Source: Kiritimatiellia bacterium (GTDB lineage Bacteria; Verrucomicrobiota; Kiritimatiellia; RFP12; UBA1067). From it: 7,839 nucleotides of DNA. Under the pieces are notes generated by a model. That model searched no databases. It was not told the DNA's origin and saw only the letters and a list, made by a program, of their open reading frames with translations. Shown here piece by piece: positions 5,022 through 7,839 of this stretch; position 1 is the first letter of the stretch; every line of letters starts with the position of its first letter. A program made the translations under genes and the position numbers. Location: assembly GCA_024405335.1 (NCBI GenBank), contig JAKSOX010000085.1, positions 1 to 7,839 on the forward strand, in the 5' to 3' direction.

Positions 5022-7707
5022 CGCCGTACACGCCGGGATCCAGCGGCAGCCGCCCGAACCGCTTGCCGTACACGGCCAACCCGCGGTCGGCTTCGAGACG
5101 AATCGACACTTTGCCGTCCGACCGCTTAGCGAGCGCGTCGGCGGGGATCTCCGCCTCCACCAGCCAACCGTGGCTGCCCGCTTCGTTCAGATGCCAATCC
5201 CTCTTCTGGTTGTGCCAGGAAAGAATGCCGCGGTGGTCGGCGGGATCGTCGGCGAGGGCGACCGTCTTCACCAGCACGCCGTTGGCGTACACCTTCACCG
5301 ACGACACCCACTTGTCGTCGGACGTCATCGGATAGCTGTTGGGGTTGCGGGACCGGTCGTAGCTGCCGCCGCCGAGCATGTAGTCGACCCCGGGATCCTT
5401 CTTGCCGGACTCGTCGGGGACGTCCTTGCCGTTCAGGCGCTTGGACGAAAGCTCCGCGCGGAACGTGGGCTTGCCTTCCGCCGGCAACGCGAACTCGTAT
5501 TCGAAGAACCCCTTGCCGGCGCCGCAGAATTTCTTGCCGTCGAGCACGTCCCAGGTCTTTTGCGACCACTCGGCCTTCGCCGGCTTCACGGCCGGCGTCG
5601 TGGCGTCGGAATAGGCGACGTAGCAGTGGAAGTTCCGCGCGATCGGTTTGCGGCCCGCGTAAAGCGTCACGCACAGCACGCCGGCGCAGTCGTCCGCCGG
5701 CGGCATCGCGCGCACGTCGGCGATCTTTTCGTTCTGCCAGCCCTTCGCCTTGCCGAGCGGCATGCTGCCGCCGGGCGCTTCGCGCAGGCGGCCGTCCGCG
5801 CCGAACCAGCGGTAGTCCCACCGCAACACCAGCTCCTGCCCGGCGTACTTGTCGGTGACGAGCGAAATCGTCGCCGGCACCAAGAACGGCTTCCTGGGCT
5901 CGTAGGTGCGGCACAGCTCTTCGTCGAGCGCGACGTACGCATCCGCGTGCAGGTCCTTCAGCGACATCCCCGGAAACAGCTCGCCGAGACCGTCGTGCTT
6001 GGGCGTGCGGTCGAACCGGACATAGCCGTTCCACTCGTTGATCACGTCGTGGTGTTCGGTGTAGAGCCAGCCCGCGCACTGGAGATGGCGGCGGAACGCG
6101 TTGATCATCATGTGGTAGTCCCAGCTCCAGTCCACGTCGCCCGTGGACCCGCGGTAGCCCCACACGTTGCCGCACTCGGAGTTCATCATCGGCTCGCCCT
6201 TCTGGAACTGACCGGCCACGTAGTTGTCGGAGGAGCCAGGCGCGTTCGTCGCGCAGGTGCCCGCGAGAACGCGCTCCCATTCGTAGCCGGGCAGGTATAT
6301 GTGCCAGGAGTTCACGTCGGTCGCCACGTGGTCGTGGTGGCACGCCGAGTTGTCTTCCACCAGCCGCGTGGGATCGAAGAACTTGGCCTTGGCGTACGCC
6401 TCGGCGACCTTGCGCTGCGCCCAATCGCGGTAGACGCGCTTGCGGCCGCCCGCGCCGGACGCGAGCCCCATCGCGAGCGAACGGTTGGAAAACAGGCCCC
6501 AGGTCTCGTTGAAAAGCGTCCACTGGTAGACGCACGGGTGGTTGAAGTCGCGGCGGACCATGCCCTCGAAGCACTTCCAGTGCTCTTCGAACATCGCCTC
6601 GCTGGCGTCGCCCCAGGCGCACGGCACGTCCGCCTGGATGAGCACGCCCAGCTTGTCCGCCCAATACAGCTTGCGCGGAATCTCGGCTTTGATGTGCACG
6701 CGATTGCCGCTCAAGCCGAGTTTTTTGGACAGGAGAATCTCGTTCTTCATGAATTCGTCGCTGGGAAACGTGTACCAGCCGTCCGGGTGGTAGCTCTGGT
6801 CGAGGCACATCTGCAGATAGACGGGCTTGCCGTTGAGCGTCACGTACGGATGCCCGTTCGGCGTTTTGCCCGTGCCGATTTCGCGGAACCCGAAATACGT
6901 CTTCACCGCGTCGTCGCCGTAACGGCACGCGACGTCGTAGAGCTGCGGATCCTCGAGCGTCCAAAGGCGCGGCTTCTCCAGCTTGATCGTGGCGAAGCCG
7001 AAAACCGACCCCGCCGCCACGGGCACTTCGTGCCGCTTGCCTTCCAGCTCCACCGTGCAGACGCCGTCGCGGGACGCCGGCGCGCCCAACCGCACCACCG
7101 CGTCCACGGCGCCTTCCGCCACGTGCGGCACGAACCGGACGCATTCGAGATACGCGTCGCCGCGCGCTTCGAGGTACACCGTCTGCCAGATGCCGCGGGC
7201 GTTGCCGTAGCCCTGCTTGCCGTACAGGTAGTGCCCCGCACGCGCTTCGGCGGGATTGGGGTCCCATATCTTGAATTCCAGCGTCTGCGCTTCGCCCCAG
7301 CGCACGAGCTCGGTGAGCTCGTATTCGAACGGCACGTAGCCGCCCGAATGCTTGCCCAGGTCGTTGCCGTCGAAAACGCAGGTCGTGTCGTGGTCCGCCG
7401 CGCCCACCACCACGAACACGCGCTTGCCCTTCCACGCCGCCGGCACCGTCACCGAACGGCGGTAGTGGCCGGTGTCGCCTTCGTCCTCGACACCGGAAAG
7501 CTTGCACCCCCACCCGAACGGCACGAGGATCTTCCGGTCGAACTTGCCGGCTTCGAACCCGAAATCCCACGGGCCGTTCAGGTTCAGCCATTCGGCTCGC
7601 TCCCAATCGGGACGCGGATGCTCCGGCAGCGGAATGGCCGATTCGGCGAAAACGCCCAACGCCGCGAAAACGGCGAGGACGAACGGAAATGCTTTGCTCT
7701 TTTTCAT
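5014..7707 (-). CDS. Secreted glycoside hydrolase family 2 enzyme (beta-galactosidase/glucuronidase-like)
   Basis: 897 aa. MKKSKAFPFVLAVFAALGVFA (1-21) is a Sec signal peptide. Then come a GH2 sugar-binding beta-sandwich (about 38-180: LNLNGPWDFGF, HYRRSVTVP at 81-89, and a GIWQTVYLE block at 172-180), an Ig-like domain (about 185-275), and a TIM barrel (about 280-600). After that there are roughly 300 extra residues of predicted beta-rich C-terminal domains. In the barrel, WTLFNETWG (396-404) carries the acid/base E401 and MMNSECGNVWGY (507-518) the nucleophile E511. Known: GH2 are retaining beta-glycosidases (galactosidase, glucuronidase, mannosidase and others); the substrate is not clear here. 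Start: ATG at 7707 gives the signal peptide at the N-terminus. The in-frame ATG at 7758 would add 17 residues that swallow the -35/-10 promoter, so it is rejected. No Shine-Dalgarno is present. Odd: SECG replaces the more usual SE-aromatic-G, and there are 18 cysteines in an exported protein. Confidence 0.92.
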   Translation of the reverse strand: MKKSKAFPFVLAVFAALGVFAESAIPLPEHPRPDWERAEWLNLNGPWDFGFEAGKFDRKILVPFGWGCKLSGVEDEGDTGHYRRSVTVPAAWKGKRVFVVVGAADHDTTCVFDGNDLGKHSGGYVPFEYELTELVRWGEAQTLEFKIWDPNPAEARAGHYLYGKQGYGNARGIWQTVYLEARGDAYLECVRFVPHVAEGAVDAVVRLGAPASRDGVCTVELEGKRHEVPVAAGSVFGFATIKLEKPRLWTLEDPQLYDVACRYGDDAVKTYFGFREIGTGKTPNGHPYVTLNGKPVYLQMCLDQSYHPDGWYTFPSDEFMKNEILLSKKLGLSGNRVHIKAEIPRKLYWADKLGVLIQADVPCAWGDASEAMFEEHWKCFEGMVRRDFNHPCVYQWTLFNETWGLFSNRSLAMGLASGAGGRKRVYRDWAQRKVAEAYAKAKFFDPTRLVEDNSACHHDHVATDVNSWHIYLPGYEWERVLAGTCATNAPGSSDNYVAGQFQKGEPMMNSECGNVWGYRGSTGDVDWSWDYHMMINAFRRHLQCAGWLYTEHHDVINEWNGYVRFDRTPKHDGLGELFPGMSLKDLHADAYVALDEELCRTYEPRKPFLVPATISLVTDKYAGQELVLRWDYRWFGADGRLREAPGGSMPLGKAKGWQNEKIADVRAMPPADDCAGVLCVTLYAGRKPIARNFHCYVAYSDATTPAVKPAKAEWSQKTWDVLDGKKFCGAGKGFFEYEFALPAEGKPTFRAELSSKRLNGKDVPDESGKKDPGVDYMLGGGSYDRSRNPNSYPMTSDDKWVSSVKVYANGVLVKTVALADDPADHRGILSWHNQKRDWHLNEAGSHGWLVEAEIPADALAKRSDGKVSIRLEADRGLAVYGKRFGRLPLDPGVYGVK

Positions 7708-7714
7708 GCGAAGA

Positions 7715-7743
7715 ATTTTAACAGATGACGCCGCGTTTGCCAA
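7715..7743 (-). promoter_or_regulatory. Sigma70-like promoter of the GH2 gene (leaderless geometry)
   Basis: The minus strand has TTGGCA (7743-7738, 5 of 6 to TTGACA), exactly 17 bases, then TAAAAT (7720-7715, 5 of 6 to TATAAT). The -10 ends 7 bases before the ATG at 7707, predicting transcription from the A of the start codon or nearly so. This is the best two-part promoter in the window and supports 7707 as the real start. Confidence 0.7.
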
Positions 7744-7764
7744 CAGCGGAAACGACATGGTCCC

Positions 7765-7776
7765 GAACGCCCGTTC
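7765..7776 (-). terminator. Small palindrome just after the upstream gene's stop
   Basis: GAACGCCCGTTC is self-complementary apart from the central bases (5-bp stem, 2-base loop, or 4-bp stem, 4-base loop). It begins 1 base after the stop codon of the right-edge partial gene. It is short and lacks a U-tract, so it is only a weak terminator candidate. Confidence 0.25.
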
Positions 7777-7777
7777 C

Positions 7778-7839
7778 TCAACGCCCCAGCGCGCGATCCG
7801 CGAAGTCGAGCATCCAAACCCAGTCGCACGCCGCGATGC
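7778..7839 (-). CDS. C-terminal end of an unidentified gene entering from the right edge
   Basis: Nineteen sense codons, ending IAACDWVWMLDFADRALGR, run to a TGA at 7778-7780. The third codon positions are mostly G or C (16 of 19), as in the neighbouring genes. The stretch has a plausible amphipathic C-terminal helix. It is too short to identify the family, and it could be chance open frame. If real, it ends 70 bases before the GH2 start codon on the same strand, with the GH2 promoter in the gap. Confidence 0.42.
   Translation of the reverse strand, partial: IAACDWVWMLDFADRALGR

Noticed and set aside
5126..7606. Minus-strand 826-codon frame overlapping GH2 in another register
   Set aside because: Arg/Gly-rich translation from shifted GC-rich codons; the GH2 frame has signal peptide, domains and both catalytic glutamates.
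4996..7728. Plus-strand open frame of 910 codons covering the whole GH2 gene
   Set aside because: It is the exact antisense of a clear GH2 enzyme; the product is rich in Arg, His, Ala and Val with no recognisable domain. Its openness follows from the GH2 gene rarely using TTA, CTA or TCA in the mirrored frame.
7708..7758. Longer GH2 start at 7758
   Set aside because: It would place 17 residues ahead of a good signal peptide and make the TTGGCA-17-TAAAAT promoter part of the coding sequence.
1..7839. Polysaccharide utilisation locus
   Set aside because: GH2 and GH95 are both present, but they are separated by five unrelated genes, have separate promoters, and there is no SusC/SusD, sulfatase or sugar regulator in view.

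Overview
This is a GC-rich (roughly 60% by eye), tightly packed bacterial window in which every gene I can support lies on the minus strand. Gene order in the direction of transcription (right to left) is: (i) the last 19 codons of an unidentified gene entering from the right edge; (ii) a complete secreted glycoside hydrolase family 2 enzyme; (iii) a colinear five-gene set encoding a YchJ/SEC-C protein, a HAD sugar-phosphatase/phosphomutase-type protein, a leucine-rich-repeat lipoprotein, an AI-2E-family membrane protein and a reverse-domain-order rubrerythrin; (iv) the N-terminal 361 codons of a secreted GH95-type alpha-L-fucosidase/galactosidase, cut by the left edge.

The content fits an obligately anaerobic, Gram-negative carbohydrate degrader. 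Signs are the rubrerythrin, Sec signal peptides on both glycosidases, a lipobox on the LRR protein, and glycosidases without SusC/SusD neighbours. I would guess a gut or sediment member of the Verrucomicrobiota/Kiritimatiellota-Lentisphaerota (PVC) group. That placement is inference; there is no rRNA or marker gene here.

The five middle genes look like one operon: intergenic gaps are 20, 4, 20 and 37 bases, and the three downstream genes lrr, AI-2E and rubrerythrin have Shine-Dalgarno-like sequences (HAD has only a poor one). They read as general-maintenance functions (a zinc-finger-like SEC-C protein, a phosphatase, an envelope lipoprotein, a permease/exporter, peroxide detoxification) placed between two independently promoted CAZyme genes. 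The GH2 and GH95 enzymes could both act on periplasmic or extracellular fucosylated or galactosylated glycans.

The most notable feature is the architecture of the three transcription-unit heads. GH2, ychJ and GH95 each have a strong sigma70-like -10 hexamer ending only 6, 7 or 8 bases before the chosen ATG. Two of them also have a -35-like hexamer at exactly 17 bp. None has a Shine-Dalgarno sequence. This predicts leaderless or nearly leaderless mRNAs for first genes, while most internal genes use Shine-Dalgarno sites. At the ychJ and GH95 junctions, a hairpin behind the preceding gene overlaps the promoter region of the next one. Before GH95, one stem arm is exactly the 17-bp promoter spacer and the loop contains the -35. 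I found no mobile element, CRISPR array, tRNA or rRNA gene. The very long plus-strand reading frames are antisense shadows.
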